This document shows positions 25,542 through 38,809 of a stretch of 64,000 nucleotides of DNA, piece after piece. The notes beneath the pieces were generated by a model. The model did not search any database. It worked only from the letters and a program-made list of their open reading frames with translations, and was not told where the DNA came from. Position numbers and translations under genes: made by a program. Each line of letters starts with the position of its first letter. Within the stretch, counting starts at the first letter, position 1. Origin of the DNA: an uncultured Aeromonadales bacterium (lineage in GTDB: Bacteria; Pseudomonadota; Gammaproteobacteria; Enterobacterales; Succinivibrionaceae); contig CACZLZ010000002.1 in assembly GCA_902782145.1 (NCBI GenBank), positions 103,908 to 167,907 on the forward strand, in the 5' to 3' direction.

Positions 25542-26354
25542 ATGCTGGACGGATTACTCTGCTACCGCAACGCCGCAGTGATGCTTCTCTGCAACATCAA
25601 GGCCTATCTCAGCCTTGTGATCATGAACACCCTCTTCTTTGCCCTCACCATTCTCTGCCCCGCACTGGTCTACTCCCTGCTGGGAGGCACCTCCGGCATG
25701 GAGCCCGCCCTGGTGTCGGGTATGCTGGTGATCACCGTGTTCATGCTGGCCAACTTCCTCATGCTCACCGCCGCCACCAATGCGGTGAGCATCGATGCGG
25801 AGAACCGGACCTTTGCCATATCCGAGCTGTTCCGCACCGGGATCACCCGGCTGCAGATGTGCATGCTGGGGGCCGGGGTGAACTTTGTGCTGTTCACCTT
25901 CTACATCTTCATCATCTTCATGCTGCTGGTCTTTGCCGGCCAGCAGGCCGCCATGGCCGCCGGATCCCTGATCCTGCTGGCAGAGGCGGTGATCAGCGTC
26001 TTCCTCTTTGTCTATGTGACGGAGACGGTGCGCGCCGGCGACTTCAAGAAGGCCTACAGCCTGGCCGCTGAGTCCTGGCGGCGCTATCCCCGGCTGATGT
26101 ACGGCTTCATCCCGGTATGCATCATCCTGTGCCTGACCATGGCCTACCTGGTCTACACCTTTGCCGACGGCATGGCAGACATCGCCCGGGTGGTGAACGA
26201 GGCCGCGGTGCTGGACATGCAGCAGGCGGTGCTGCACTGCATGCTTTCGGTGATCTTCCTGGTGCTGCTCAACACCCTGAACCTCACCGCCAAGGGCATG
26301 CTCATCCGGCGCATGGACGAACTCAAAAAGGAAGATCAGAAATACATAGCCTGA
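25542..26354 (+). CDS. Integral membrane protein of unknown function
   Basis: A 270-residue protein with about six predicted spans (roughly residues 18-48, 55-80, 105-135, 140-160, 187-210 and 235-258). A cytoplasmic loop ENRTFAISELFRTG separates the second and third spans, and AYSLAAESWRRYPRLM precedes the fifth. The tail is charged (MDELKKEDQKYIA). I do not recognise a family with confidence; the layout loosely recalls YciC-type or ABC-permease-like membrane proteins. It stands alone behind its own promoter and a possible attenuator. About 200 bp without a gene separate it from the helicase gene. Confidence 0.75.
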   Translation: MLDGLLCYRNAAVMLLCNIKAYLSLVIMNTLFFALTILCPALVYSLLGGTSGMEPALVSGMLVITVFMLANFLMLTAATNAVSIDAENRTFAISELFRTGITRLQMCMLGAGVNFVLFTFYIFIIFMLLVFAGQQAAMAAGSLILLAEAVISVFLFVYVTETVRAGDFKKAYSLAAESWRRYPRLMYGFIPVCIILCLTMAYLVYTFADGMADIARVVNEAAVLDMQQAVLHCMLSVIFLVLLNTLNLTAKGMLIRRMDELKKEDQKYIA

Positions 26355-26557
26355 AGATAGGGACCGTCCTGTCCTCTCCGGGATCCTGTCCGGCGGCACC
26401 GCCCTAGGCTGAGCGCCGGGAAAGCCCAGGATGGCCTCATCCGGCCCAGCCGGCCCGGGAGACATGTCCGCCCCAGGCAGACACAGCCCGGTCAGTTCTT
26501 TTGGAATTTGCTTTTGCAGCAGACGGCCCCTAGCAGTGAGGCCCAGCAGGTAGTCAG

Positions 26558-30463
<3,906 letters not shown>

Positions 30464-30492
30464 TAAAACCGGCGCACAAACCAGGAGGAACC

Positions 30493-31539
30493 ATGAACGG
30501 GATGCTGGGTACAGTTGCGGGGATCCTGAACCGGAACCGGATGGCCGTGGCCGCGCTGCTGGTGGCCGTGGCAGCTTACTGCTTCGACGGTCTCTTCACA
30601 ACCTGGATCCAGTCTCCGGATTTCCTCTGGGGGCAGATCTCCGTGCCCAACCTGCTGATGATCATCATGTTCGGCATGGGCATGACCATGAAACCCGGTG
30701 ACTTCCTGGGGATCCTGCGGCAGCCCATCTATGTTCTGGCCGGTGAGGCCGTGCAGTTCACTGTCATGCCCCTGACCGGTATCATCCTCTGCGGGATCTT
30801 CCATCTCCCGCCGGAACTGGCCGCCGGGGTGATCCTGGTGGGCTGCTGCCCCGGGGGCACGGCGTCCAATGTCATGACCTATCTGGCCCGGGGCGACGTG
30901 GCCCTGTCAGTGAGCATGACCGCCCTGTCCACCCTGCTGGCCCCCTTTGTCACCCCCTTCCTGGTGCTGCTGTGCCTGGAGATCTACCAGAACAGCACCA
31001 CCGGAGCCATCCAGACTGACACCGCAGCCATGTTCTACAGCATTCTGAAGATCGTGGTGGCGCCGGTGTTCCTGGGGATCCTGCTGAACACCTTCTGCAG
31101 CGGCATTACCCGGGCGGCGGTGAAGTTCCTGCCGGCGGTGTCCTGCACCGGGATCTGCCTCATCATCGGCTACGTTATCGACGCCACCTCCCAGCAGCTG
31201 GCCACCTGCGGTCTGCTGATCATGCTGGTGGTGATCCTGCACAATCTGCTGGGCATGGTGGCCGGCTGGCTCACCGGCACCCTTCTGCTCACCTCCTTCC
31301 CCCGGCGCAGCGCCCTGGCACTGGAGGTGGGTATGCAGAACTCCGGTCTGGCTGCCTCCCTGGCGGCCGTCTGCTTTGCCGCCGCCCCCCTGGCAGCAGT
31401 GCCGGCAGCCATATTCAGCGCCTGGCACAACATCTCCGGAGCTCTGGCCGCCAGTCTGATGCGCCGCTGGACAGAGAAACGTGAGCAGAAGCAAAAACAA
31501 AGGACACGCAGCCCACAAACTGCCGGTTCCCGTTCCTGA
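30493..31539 (+). CDS. BASS-family sodium symporter (PanS-like)
   Basis: A 348-residue membrane protein with about ten spans. It has the bile-acid:sodium symporter hallmarks: GCCPGGTASNVMTYLARGD in the first crossover, and LALEVGMQNSGLAASLA in the second crossover. PanS (ketopantoate/pantoate) and related organic-anion transporters share these; the substrate here is unknown. A hydrophilic Lys/Gln/Arg-rich tail of about 28 residues follows the last span. AGGAGG precedes the ATG; the gene probably shares a transcript with the helicase. Confidence 0.85.
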   Translation: MNGMLGTVAGILNRNRMAVAALLVAVAAYCFDGLFTTWIQSPDFLWGQISVPNLLMIIMFGMGMTMKPGDFLGILRQPIYVLAGEAVQFTVMPLTGIILCGIFHLPPELAAGVILVGCCPGGTASNVMTYLARGDVALSVSMTALSTLLAPFVTPFLVLLCLEIYQNSTTGAIQTDTAAMFYSILKIVVAPVFLGILLNTFCSGITRAAVKFLPAVSCTGICLIIGYVIDATSQQLATCGLLIMLVVILHNLLGMVAGWLTGTLLLTSFPRRSALALEVGMQNSGLAASLAAVCFAAAPLAAVPAAIFSAWHNISGALAASLMRRWTEKREQKQKQRTRSPQTAGSRS

Positions 31540-31918
31540 TCCCCGGTCACGGATCCAACGCTCATCCCCGGAGCAGCCGCTCCAGAACACGCTCCGGTTT
31601 TCTCCCGGGATCCCCTTTCACCGATCCCTCCAGTCCCCGTCTAATTCCCGGCTGCCAGCTGAACTGGCAGCTTTCACAGCCACTGAAGCCGGCCGCCATG
31701 CCCCGCCCACCGATCTTGATTTCAGGGCGCAGTTCACAGATCAGGATCTTCGTACTCCGGAAACATGACAAGAACAGGCAAAAATCCCGGCAGGAAAAGA
31801 TACCATAGGGTATGCAGGAGCAATACTCTGCCGGAACATGGGCATGCCACCATCTGCCTGTGCCAATCCGCCAAGTGATCCTGCTCCGGTTGTGTTGTGT
31901 TTGATAAGAGGTTTCGCA
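31540..31918. other. Intergenic region before the protease pair, with a hairpin
   Basis: No supported gene. The minus-strand frame at 31562-31771 starts with TTG and has no ribosome-binding site. A perfect hairpin GCTGCCAG (31651-31658) / CTGGCAGC (31664-31671) with a 5 nt loop and only TTT after it may terminate the transporter transcript. Confidence 0.45.
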
Positions 31919-32410
31919 ATGCTGGTTAATTTAGGAAAGAAAATCCACTGCCTCATGATGGTTCTGACCATGACGGCTGCCGGCTCCGCAAATGCCGGTG
32001 ACACGGAGGTCATCCAGGGAAAAGGCTATCAGATCATAACTGACAATTTCGCCCTGGACATGCGGGGCTCAGCCAGTTCAGAAACGAAAGCCGATAGGAC
32101 AACCTTGGGCAGTGTGGGCGCATATGATGTGGTTCCCGGGACCCGGGCCCAGGATCATATCGCCTTTGTCAAAAAAAGCCGCGGCACCAGCTACATCATC
32201 CAGAACCGCATCATCGTCAAATGCTCCCGCAGAACCGGTTGTGTCATCCCACCGGAGCTCAATGCGGTGAAGCTGAGCAGCCGTCTGTATGAAGTGCAGG
32301 TGGCTGACTACGCCTCCTGGAAAACCCAGATGACCGAGTTGAAGAAGATCCCGGGGGTCATCAAAGTATCAGGCACCTACACCTACGGCCTGAAGCCGGA
32401 TCTGAAGTGA
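31919..32410 (+). CDS. Exported prodomain-like partner of the subtilase
   Basis: A 163-residue protein with a signal peptide (about 1-27, cleavage after ANA). The mature protein ends in a segment resembling a subtilase propeptide or I9 inhibitor fold: NRIIVKCSR near residue 99, then LSSRLYEVQVADYASWKTQ and LKKIPGVIKVSGTYTYG, i.e. the VxV...L..lpGVxxV pattern that packs against the protease. Two Cys (in KCSRRTGC) may form a small loop. The ATG at 31919 has AAGAGG seven bases upstream; an earlier in-frame ATG lacks this. The subtilase starts 13 bp after its stop. I infer an external chaperone or inhibitor acting on that protease; this rests on resemblance and position. Confidence 0.7.
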   Translation: MLVNLGKKIHCLMMVLTMTAAGSANAGDTEVIQGKGYQIITDNFALDMRGSASSETKADRTTLGSVGAYDVVPGTRAQDHIAFVKKSRGTSYIIQNRIIVKCSRRTGCVIPPELNAVKLSSRLYEVQVADYASWKTQMTELKKIPGVIKVSGTYTYGLKPDLK

Positions 32411-32423
32411 GGGAAGAAAGACG

Positions 32424-34631
32424 ATGAACAGAAAGCAAAAGATCAGAAACACCGCCCTGCTCACTGCCCTGGCAGCATCTGCCATGATCATGGCCGCCTG
32501 CGGCGGCCATTCAGGCCATGGCAGCAGCCATGAGGATGAAGGACTCCGGATCGAAGGGGGAGACGCCCTCAGCGGCAGGCCCTACCGGGTGACCCTGACC
32601 GGCGCCACTGAGCTCAGCGCCAGCATGGGAACTGTGTCCAAGATCAACCCGGTAACCCAAGAGGAAGCCGGGGAAAATGAATGGTTCTATGTGGTGCCGG
32701 CTGCCTATTTTGCCGGCTACGATCTGGACTATGAGGAAGTGAAGTCTCTCAGCGTGACTTTCCGGGCAATCTCAGGTGATGGCAAGATCTCAGAATACCA
32801 GCAACAGCTGAAGATCACCGATCCCCTGCTGGCAGATCAGTGGCACCTGTACAACATCGGTCAGGATCCCTTCAGCGTCGACCTCGACCCCGTTGCCAGG
32901 ATTGACATCAATGTAATCCCCGCGTGGCGCACCATCCTTGAGGACCGGAAAGCACAGGTTGACGGCTCCGGAGTACTCATAGCCATCTTTGACACCCCCA
33001 TCGACCTGAATCATGAGGATCTGAAGGGACAGCTCCACGATCCCGGGATCGCCGGCAGTGAAAAGTTCATCAACGCCGGGATCACACTGGCGGATCTGAA
33101 GGAAGATGACGGAATTGCCCACGGCACCGGCGTGGCCGGCATTGTGGCTTCATCAGGCCTCAACGGACTGGGAGGCAGGGGTGTGGCTTTCAATGCAAGA
33201 CTGACATCCTTCAGCAACAACGATCTTAATGAACCGACCGTTCTGGGTTATATGCTCCAAACTGAAGGGCTCAAGGCGGTGAATGCCAGTTGGGGGCTTG
33301 ATCTGATGACCTACAGCAACCCGTCGGTGGCCGATCTCTATGAGGCACTTTATGAAGAGGGTATAGCCGTTTTCCATTCCCAGGGCAATGAGTTTGATGA
33401 GGACGACAGCACTGACAAGCCCCATATCCTAGGCGAATGCAGTGATCTGAAGGTGGACTGCGAATACAAGCAGACCAATGAGATTGCCCGCCAGCCCTTC
33501 GTCATCCAGGTGGGTTCACTGAACTCCCTGGGAGTCAAGGCCTCCTACGGATCCACCGGCGCCAACCTGTGGGTCACCGGCTTCGGCGGTGAGTTTGGCT
33601 ACGAAGGTAGCTACAGCAGCGACAGCAGCGCCGCCATTGTCACCACCCTGAGCAGTTTTGCCGACGGATGGGATGACTGGGATGAAGGCACCCCCTGGAG
33701 AACCGCAGATAACAGCTTCTACACCAGCAAGATGAACGGCACCTCATCTGCCACACCGTCGGTCACCGGTGCCGCAGCCCTGGCATACCAGGCCAACCCC
33801 GGCCTGACAGTGTCCCAGCTCCGCTACCTGCTGGCCACCACCTCCCGGACAGACAAGGACATGCCGACCCTGGCACTGGAAACTGCGGCCAGCGATGACG
33901 ACGGCGTCTACCATGAGAGGATCGTCTACGATCACGGCTGGCAGGAGAACGGGGCCGGACTCCGGTTCGCCAACCGATACGGCTTCGGTGTAGTTGATGC
34001 CCATGCCCTGGTAGACGGAGCCCTCGGTTGCAGCGAAGATCCCGTATGCGTCAAAATGGCTGATCTGCCGGAAGTGTTCGTCTCCTCCAACAGCACTCCC
34101 TGTACCTATGCCGACAGCACCCAGATGAGTGTGAAATGCTCCTTCTCCGGCTTCAGGGATCCTGAAGATGAGGAGACAACCCTGGAGAATGCCACCCTGA
34201 CCATTGACGCTGTCACCTATGATGTGGCCGGTCTGGGCTACCTGCCGGAAGGTGCAGAGGGCTACTGCGCTGACACCGCCTCAGAACTCACAGAAACCAG
34301 ACGTGCTGCGGTGTTCAAAGCCAACAACCGACTGCAGATCACCGCGGCGTCCCAGGCCGGCATCATTGATGCCCTGATCAAACCTGTCTACACCAACTGG
34401 GACATCAACGCCGGGGCAGGTGCCGATAACCAGGAGCTGCTGGACTTAATAGGTGATTTAGAAGGCGGCGTTCAGAATTCTCCCCTGGAGATCGCAACCT
34501 CCACCTTCTATCTGGAAACCATCACCGAAGATCCGGACCGCCACTTCACTCTCAGTTTCAAGAGCCGGTGCAAGCTGGATCTAGAAAGCCTCAACAGGCA
34601 CATGAAGATGAAGGTCTACGGCAGACGTTAA
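32424..34631 (+). CDS. Kexin-like S8 serine protease, predicted lipoprotein
   Basis: A 735-residue exported protease. An N-terminal signal with a lipobox-like IMAACGG suggests lipidation at about Cys26. An all-beta region (about 40-135) precedes QWHLYNIGQ, the usual start of kexin-like catalytic domains. The triad is present: Asp190 in IFDTPIDLNH (DTP, not the usual DSG/DTG), His233 in GIAHGTGVAGI, Asn322 in HSQGNEFDE and Ser441 in NGTSSATPSVTGAAAL. A Cys-containing beta-rich C-terminal region (about 540-735) takes the place of a P domain. No N-terminal propeptide is evident, which fits the separate prodomain-like gene 13 bp upstream. The arrangement recalls Aeromonas ASP with its ORF2 chaperone, but with the gene order reversed. 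Confidence 0.88.
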   Translation: MNRKQKIRNTALLTALAASAMIMAACGGHSGHGSSHEDEGLRIEGGDALSGRPYRVTLTGATELSASMGTVSKINPVTQEEAGENEWFYVVPAAYFAGYDLDYEEVKSLSVTFRAISGDGKISEYQQQLKITDPLLADQWHLYNIGQDPFSVDLDPVARIDINVIPAWRTILEDRKAQVDGSGVLIAIFDTPIDLNHEDLKGQLHDPGIAGSEKFINAGITLADLKEDDGIAHGTGVAGIVASSGLNGLGGRGVAFNARLTSFSNNDLNEPTVLGYMLQTEGLKAVNASWGLDLMTYSNPSVADLYEALYEEGIAVFHSQGNEFDEDDSTDKPHILGECSDLKVDCEYKQTNEIARQPFVIQVGSLNSLGVKASYGSTGANLWVTGFGGEFGYEGSYSSDSSAAIVTTLSSFADGWDDWDEGTPWRTADNSFYTSKMNGTSSATPSVTGAAALAYQANPGLTVSQLRYLLATTSRTDKDMPTLALETAASDDDGVYHERIVYDHGWQENGAGLRFANRYGFGVVDAHALVDGALGCSEDPVCVKMADLPEVFVSSNSTPCTYADSTQMSVKCSFSGFRDPEDEETTLENATLTIDAVTYDVAGLGYLPEGAEGYCADTASELTETRRAAVFKANNRLQITAASQAGIIDALIKPVYTNWDINAGAGADNQELLDLIGDLEGGVQNSPLEIATSTFYLETITEDPDRHFTLSFKSRCKLDLESLNRHMKMKVYGRR

Positions 34632-34655
34632 GGCCTCAGATCTGGCATACAAGTT

Positions 34656-34695
34656 GGGCGTCGAGCCGCCAGATCCGGCCCGGCGCCCTTTCTTT
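34656..34695 (+). terminator. Terminator of the subtilase operon
   Basis: GGGCGTC (34656-34662) pairs with GGCGCCC (34682-34688) with one G-T wobble, followed by TTTCTTT. An alternative stem GATCTGGC/GCCAGATC overlaps it. The rest up to 34938 holds no gene. Confidence 0.7.
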
Positions 34696-34938
34696 GCCTA
34701 CAACTCCCTGCTCGGCAGCCATCACCTGATCCAGCACGCCGCCTGATCCGGTCTGCCCCGGGATCACATTTCCAGAAAATCCCCGCTGCCGGCATCACAG
34801 ACGGTTGAGGATCCGGAACTACCTCTGCTAGGATCCCCAGGCAAGATCAGGCGTGCCCCCAGGAACGCCCCGGGACAGGAACGGACCATCCCTGATCACA
34901 CAAAAAAACATTCAGCAAAAAGCCATACAGGAGGAACA

Positions 34939-35988
34939 ATGAGAACCGGATTTGCACTGATGACCCTGGCGCTGCTGGAACCGGGACTTTTATGGGCGGC
35001 GGCCGGGGATCCAACCATCACGGAGCAATGCGGGAAAACCATGCTCAGAGCCGGTGACGGCAAGTCCGATATGGCCGTCTTTCTCAGCGCCGTCAGCCGC
35101 CAGTGGCCGTCACAGGCCATCAGCGCCTATCTCGCATCTGGCAACGCCAACGCCCCAGGATCCGTCTACGCAGCCAGCAGCGATCTGGATGACGACGAAC
35201 TGGAGGACGCCTTTGAGGCCCGGATCCTGAAAACCGCCGCCGGAGACAGTGTGTTTGTCCTCACCCGCACCGATGCGGGGATCACCGCAGAGCATGATCT
35301 CTGCGTCTATGACTACCACCGGCAGGCCGGGGAGTTTGTCCCCCGCAGCCACCAGCTCAGGGATCCCTATGCCGCCTCCGGCTTTGCCATGATCCTGACC
35401 GCCTACGATCTGGAGGAGGAGAACACCGTCAACCAGTACACCCTGATCATGACCGACGAGAGCGACATGCCCCTGATGTCCATCGGCCATGCCTACAAAT
35501 GGGACGGCAGCGCCTTTGCCCCCGGGGGTGCCCGGATCTATACCGACTCCCAGCTGGGCCTGAAGGAGGGGGAGGCCAGAACCAGAATGGCCCTCACAGA
35601 TCTGGACGGGGATCATGTCCCGGAACTGTGGCTCGCCAGTGACAGCGGCAAGACCCAGGACATTTTCACCCTAGGGGAGGGCACCTTTGGCAGTGCAGCC
35701 GACTCCAGTTACGGTCCGCCCACCTTCCGCTTCTGCGGCAGCACCATAGTCACCACTGATCCCGACGGCATGGAGCAGATCATCACCGTCCTGAAGGACA
35801 GCACCACCCAGGAGCACTTCCGCCGCTCCTGCACCATCGATGACAGCGGCGAGAAATGCGTCTTCTACGCCGGCGGCAAACAGGTGCCGGAGCAGCAGTG
35901 GCAGAAGAAGGTGTCCGCCCGGATCCCGGATCCGGCCAAGTGCCTAGAGATCAAACCCTCCTTTGAGAAGCTGCTTGGCATTGAGTGA
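34939..35988 (+). CDS. Secreted protein with calcium-binding-like Asp loops
   Basis: A 349-residue exported protein with a signal peptide of about 21 residues (cleavage near LWA-AA). Two acidic loops resemble the DxDxDxxxE calcium sites of FG-GAP/VCBS-type repeats: SSDLDDDELEDAFE at about residue 80 and LTDLDGDHVPELWLA at about 222. Several Cys in pairs (for example in QCGKT, DLCVYD, RFCGS, RSCTIDDSGEKC and AKCLEI) suggest disulfides, in keeping with the periplasm. I recognise no catalytic motif. AGGAGGAAC stands before the ATG. It is monocistronic; the likely role is a periplasmic or surface binding protein, but this is inference. Confidence 0.78.
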   Translation: MRTGFALMTLALLEPGLLWAAAGDPTITEQCGKTMLRAGDGKSDMAVFLSAVSRQWPSQAISAYLASGNANAPGSVYAASSDLDDDELEDAFEARILKTAAGDSVFVLTRTDAGITAEHDLCVYDYHRQAGEFVPRSHQLRDPYAASGFAMILTAYDLEEENTVNQYTLIMTDESDMPLMSIGHAYKWDGSAFAPGGARIYTDSQLGLKEGEARTRMALTDLDGDHVPELWLASDSGKTQDIFTLGEGTFGSAADSSYGPPTFRFCGSTIVTTDPDGMEQIITVLKDSTTQEHFRRSCTIDDSGEKCVFYAGGKQVPEQQWQKKVSARIPDPAKCLEIKPSFEKLLGIE

Positions 35989-36077
35989 GCCGTCCCTGAC
36001 GGCACTCCCCGCCATGATCCGTCTCCCCGGATCCCTTTGACGGGACGGGGCACGCCCCCGAGCTTCTCCCCAGATCT

Positions 36078-36211
36078 AGCCTGTGCCCCGGATCCAGCCT
36101 GTGCCCCGGCTCCCGCAGCGCTCCGGTTCCCGTCCCTGCCCGGCTCCCGCAGCGCTCCGGCTCCCGTCCCTGCCCGGCTCCCGCAGCGCTCCGGCTCCCA
36201 TCCCGACCCCG
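36078..36211 (+). repeat. Compound tandem repeat upstream of the his operon
   Basis: Two 18 bp units AGCCTGTGCCCCGG(A/C)TCC at 36078 and 36096 run into three 34 bp units starting CTCCCGCAGCGCTCCGG at 36110, 36144 and 36178. The block ends about 25 bp before the his promoter -35. Apparent long frames through it are repeat artefacts. Confidence 0.92.
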
Positions 36212-36235
36212 GATCTGCCTCAGCACTTCCCGCCA

Positions 36236-36264
36236 TTGAAGCTGGTTCCCCCTTGGGGTATAAT
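36236..36264 (+). promoter_or_regulatory. Promoter of the histidine operon
   Basis: TTGAAG (36236-36241), a 17 bp spacer and a perfect TATAAT (36259-36264). Transcription would start near 36271, 43 nt before the leader peptide start. Confidence 0.88.
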
Positions 36265-36313
36265 TGTGATCAGTGACAGATATGCTGTCTGCTACCGAGT
36301 GCAAGAGATCAAG

Positions 36314-36373
36314 ATGATCACTGACATCAACATCCAGAAAACTGACAGGCACCATCACCGTCTTCCCAGATGA
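36314..36373 (+). CDS. hisL: Histidine operon leader peptide
   Basis: A 19-codon frame, MITDINIQKTDRHHHRLPR, with three consecutive His codons (CAC CAT CAC, 36350-36358). An AAGAG lies about six bases upstream of the ATG. It sits between the his promoter and an intrinsic terminator in front of hisG, exactly the arrangement of the enteric his attenuator: ribosome stalling at His codons when charged tRNA-His is scarce prevents terminator formation. The His run is shorter than the seven of E. coli (HHHHHHH), which could give a less sensitive response. The function is inferred from position and codon content. Confidence 0.88.
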   Translation: MITDINIQKTDRHHHRLPR

Positions 36374-36430
36374 TCTTTCAGGAGGACGGCAGCGGAAACG
36401 CTTTTCCAGCACCGGCAGGAACAGGCAGAC

Positions 36431-36470
36431 AACCCCTGGAAGACTAGGCTTCCGGGGGTTTTGCTTTTTT
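36431..36470 (+). terminator. his attenuator
   Basis: AACCCCTGGAAG (36431-36442) pairs over 12 bp, with one wobble, with CTTCCGGGGGTT (36449-36460); TTGCTTTTTT follows. The stem sequence resembles the E. coli his attenuator (CTTCCGGGGG core). It lies 58 nt after the leader-peptide stop and 86 bp before hisG. Confidence 0.92.
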
Positions 36471-36555
36471 CAGCAGCATCTGTTTTCCGGCAGAATTTTT
36501 TTCAACACCGATCATTTTTCAACACAGGAGACGCCCCGGGGGCGTGCGGATTGAC

Positions 36556-37452
36556 ATGAGCAGCAAACGCTTACGCATTGCAATGCAGAAATCAGGACGG
36601 CTGAGCCAGGACTCCCAGGCCCTGCTGAAAAGCTGCGGCCTTAAGATCAACAAGCGGGAGGAGCGCCTCATCGCCCATGTGGACAACATGCCCATGGACA
36701 TCCTCCGGGTCCGGGACGATGACATTCCCGGACTGGTGATGGACGGGGTTGTGGATCTGGGGATCGTGGGGGAGAACGTCCTGGAGGAGACCCGCCTGGA
36801 GCGGGAGGCCCTGGGGCTGAAGACCGACTTCACCACCCTGCGCCGCCTGGACTACGGCGACTGCCGTCTGTCCATCGCCATCCCCACAGAGCAGGAGTGG
36901 ACGGGTCTGGAAATGCTCCGGGGCGTCAAGATCGCCACCACCTACCCCAACCTGCTGCGCCAGTATCTGGACAAAAGCGGCATCAGCTTCCGTCCGGTGC
37001 TCCTGACAGGATCCGTGGAAGTGGCACCCCGGGCCGGCCTGGCGGATGCCATCTGCGATCTGGTGAGCTCCGGCGCCACCATTGAGGCCAACGGGCTGAA
37101 GGAGGTCCAGGTGGTGTTCGAGTCCCGGGCAGTGCTCATCCAGTGCAGCCGGGAGCTTTATCCTGAGAAGCAGGCGGTGCTGGATCAGCTGCTTCCCCGC
37201 CTGGACGGCATGCTCCTGGCCCGGGGCAGCAAGTACATCATGCTCCATGCCCCCAGGAATAACCTGGAGGAGATCATCCGGATCCTGCCCGGAGCCGAGA
37301 ACCCCACCATTCTCCCCCTGGCCCACACCAACGAGATGGTGGCGGTGCACGTGGTGTCCAAGGAGAAGCACTTCTGGGAGACCATGGAGAAGATCAAGGA
37401 GCTGGGAGCCAGCTCTATTCTGGTGCTACCCATTGAGAAAATGCTGAAATAA
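36556..37452 (+). CDS. hisG: ATP phosphoribosyltransferase (long form)
   Basis: First enzyme of histidine synthesis (ATP + PRPP), feedback-inhibited by histidine. The 298 residues match E. coli HisG (299) throughout: [53 protein letters not shown] (PRPP-binding), KYIMLHAP, and the C-terminal regulatory domain ending [20 protein letters not shown]. The C-terminal domain makes it the HisZ-independent form. The ATG at 36556 is preferred because the length and N-terminus match; a GTG four codons upstream is possible. Confidence 0.97.
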   Translation: MSSKRLRIAMQKSGRLSQDSQALLKSCGLKINKREERLIAHVDNMPMDILRVRDDDIPGLVMDGVVDLGIVGENVLEETRLEREALGLKTDFTTLRRLDYGDCRLSIAIPTEQEWTGLEMLRGVKIATTYPNLLRQYLDKSGISFRPVLLTGSVEVAPRAGLADAICDLVSSGATIEANGLKEVQVVFESRAVLIQCSRELYPEKQAVLDQLLPRLDGMLLARGSKYIMLHAPRNNLEEIIRILPGAENPTILPLAHTNEMVAVHVVSKEKHFWETMEKIKELGASSILVLPIEKMLK

Positions 37453-37513
37453 GATCTGCGGGCGGGCAGCCCCAGCCGGGGTGCCTGCCGGAAACAACGG
37501 CCGAGGGAAAAGA

Positions 37514-38809
37514 ATGAAGACAGTCGTCTGGGATCTGCTGTCCCAAAAGGAAAAGGATGAGGTGCTGGCCCGTCCGGTGGCGGTGATGAAGCTGGATGTG
37601 GAGGGCATTGTCTCCGAGATCACCTCCAGGATCAAAAACGAGGGGGATGCGGCCCTGCTGGAATACTCCCGGAAACTGGATCATGCCGAGGACGGCAAAC
37701 TCCGGCTTACGGAAGAAGAGATCCAGGAGAAGTGCGCCCGGGTCCCGGAGGATCTCAAAACCGCCCTGCGCCACGCCCGGGACAACATTGCCGCCTTCCA
37801 TGAGCAGCAGAAGATCCCGCCGGTCACAGTTACCACCCAGGAGGGGATCACCTGCGAACTGCACACCCACGCTGTGGACAGCGTGGGACTGTATGTCCCC
37901 GGCGGATCCGCCCCCCTAGTGAGCACCGCCCTGATGCTGGGAGTTCCGGCCCAGATTGCCGGCTGCCGGAAGGTGATCCTGTGCTCCCCGCCCCCGGTGG
38001 CCGACGAGATCGTCTATGCCGCCTCCCTGTGCGGGATCACGGAGATCTATGGCATCGGCGGGGCCCAGGCCATTGCGGCCATGGCCTACGGCACGGCCAC
38101 TGTGCCCCGGGTGGACAAGATCTTCGGCCCGGGCAACGCCTTTGTCACCGAGGCCAAAAAGCAGGTGTCCAAGGACAGCCGGGGTGCGGCCATTGACATG
38201 CCCGCCGGCCCCTCAGAGGTGCTGATCATCGCCGACGGAGAGGCAGATCCCGCCTATGTGGCTGCGGATCTCCTGTCCCAGGCCGAGCACGGACCGGACT
38301 CCCAGACCATCCTGCTCACCGACAGCCGGAAACTGGCAGAGGAGGTGTCCGCTGCTGTGGATCGCCAGCTGGCCGCCCTGCCCCGGAAGGACATTGCCGC
38401 CCGCTCCATGGCCTCCAGCCGGACCGTGATCTGCGCCGATCTGGCCCAGGCCTGCGGGATCTCCAACCTCTACGCCCCGGAGCACCTGATCATCCAGACC
38501 CGGGATCCCCGCTCCCTGCTGCCGGATCTCCGGAATGCGGGCTCCATCTTCCTGGGAGCCTGGAGCCCCGAGGCCGCCGGAGACTACGCCAGCGGCACCA
38601 ACCACACCCTGCCCACCTACGGCTATGCCAAAAACTACTCCAGCCTGGGGCTGGCAGACTTCCAGCGCCGCTACACCGTCCAGGAACTCACCCGGGACGG
38701 CCTGGCATCCCTGGAGGACACCATTGTGAAAATGACCAACGCCGAAGGCCTGGACGCCCACCAGCGGGCTGTGACCATCCGCCTTGGCCACTACCGGGAG
38801 GAACTATGA
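37514..38809 (+). CDS. hisD: Histidinol dehydrogenase
   Basis: Zinc-dependent two-step NAD oxidation of histidinol to histidine. The 431 residues (E. coli 434) carry [50 protein letters not shown], the signature region [26 protein letters not shown] and [12 protein letters not shown]. The ATG at 37514 follows GAGGGAAAAGA and fits the family start; the frame upstream is open but non-homologous. It ends with a 4 bp overlap into hisC. Confidence 0.97.
   Translation: MKTVVWDLLSQKEKDEVLARPVAVMKLDVEGIVSEITSRIKNEGDAALLEYSRKLDHAEDGKLRLTEEEIQEKCARVPEDLKTALRHARDNIAAFHEQQKIPPVTVTTQEGITCELHTHAVDSVGLYVPGGSAPLVSTALMLGVPAQIAGCRKVILCSPPPVADEIVYAASLCGITEIYGIGGAQAIAAMAYGTATVPRVDKIFGPGNAFVTEAKKQVSKDSRGAAIDMPAGPSEVLIIADGEADPAYVAADLLSQAEHGPDSQTILLTDSRKLAEEVSAAVDRQLAALPRKDIAARSMASSRTVICADLAQACGISNLYAPEHLIIQTRDPRSLLPDLRNAGSIFLGAWSPEAAGDYASGTNHTLPTYGYAKNYSSLGLADFQRRYTVQELTRDGLASLEDTIVKMTNAEGLDAHQRAVTIRLGHYREEL

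Noticed and set aside
31562..31771. 69-codon minus-strand frame before the subtilase pair
   Set aside because: TTG start, no ribosome-binding site and no recognisable family, despite two Cys in GCESC.
35865..36412. Arg/Gly-rich minus-strand frames with repeated REPG/AGTG segments
   Set aside because: They are translations of the 34 bp tandem repeat and of the his leader region; not credible genes.
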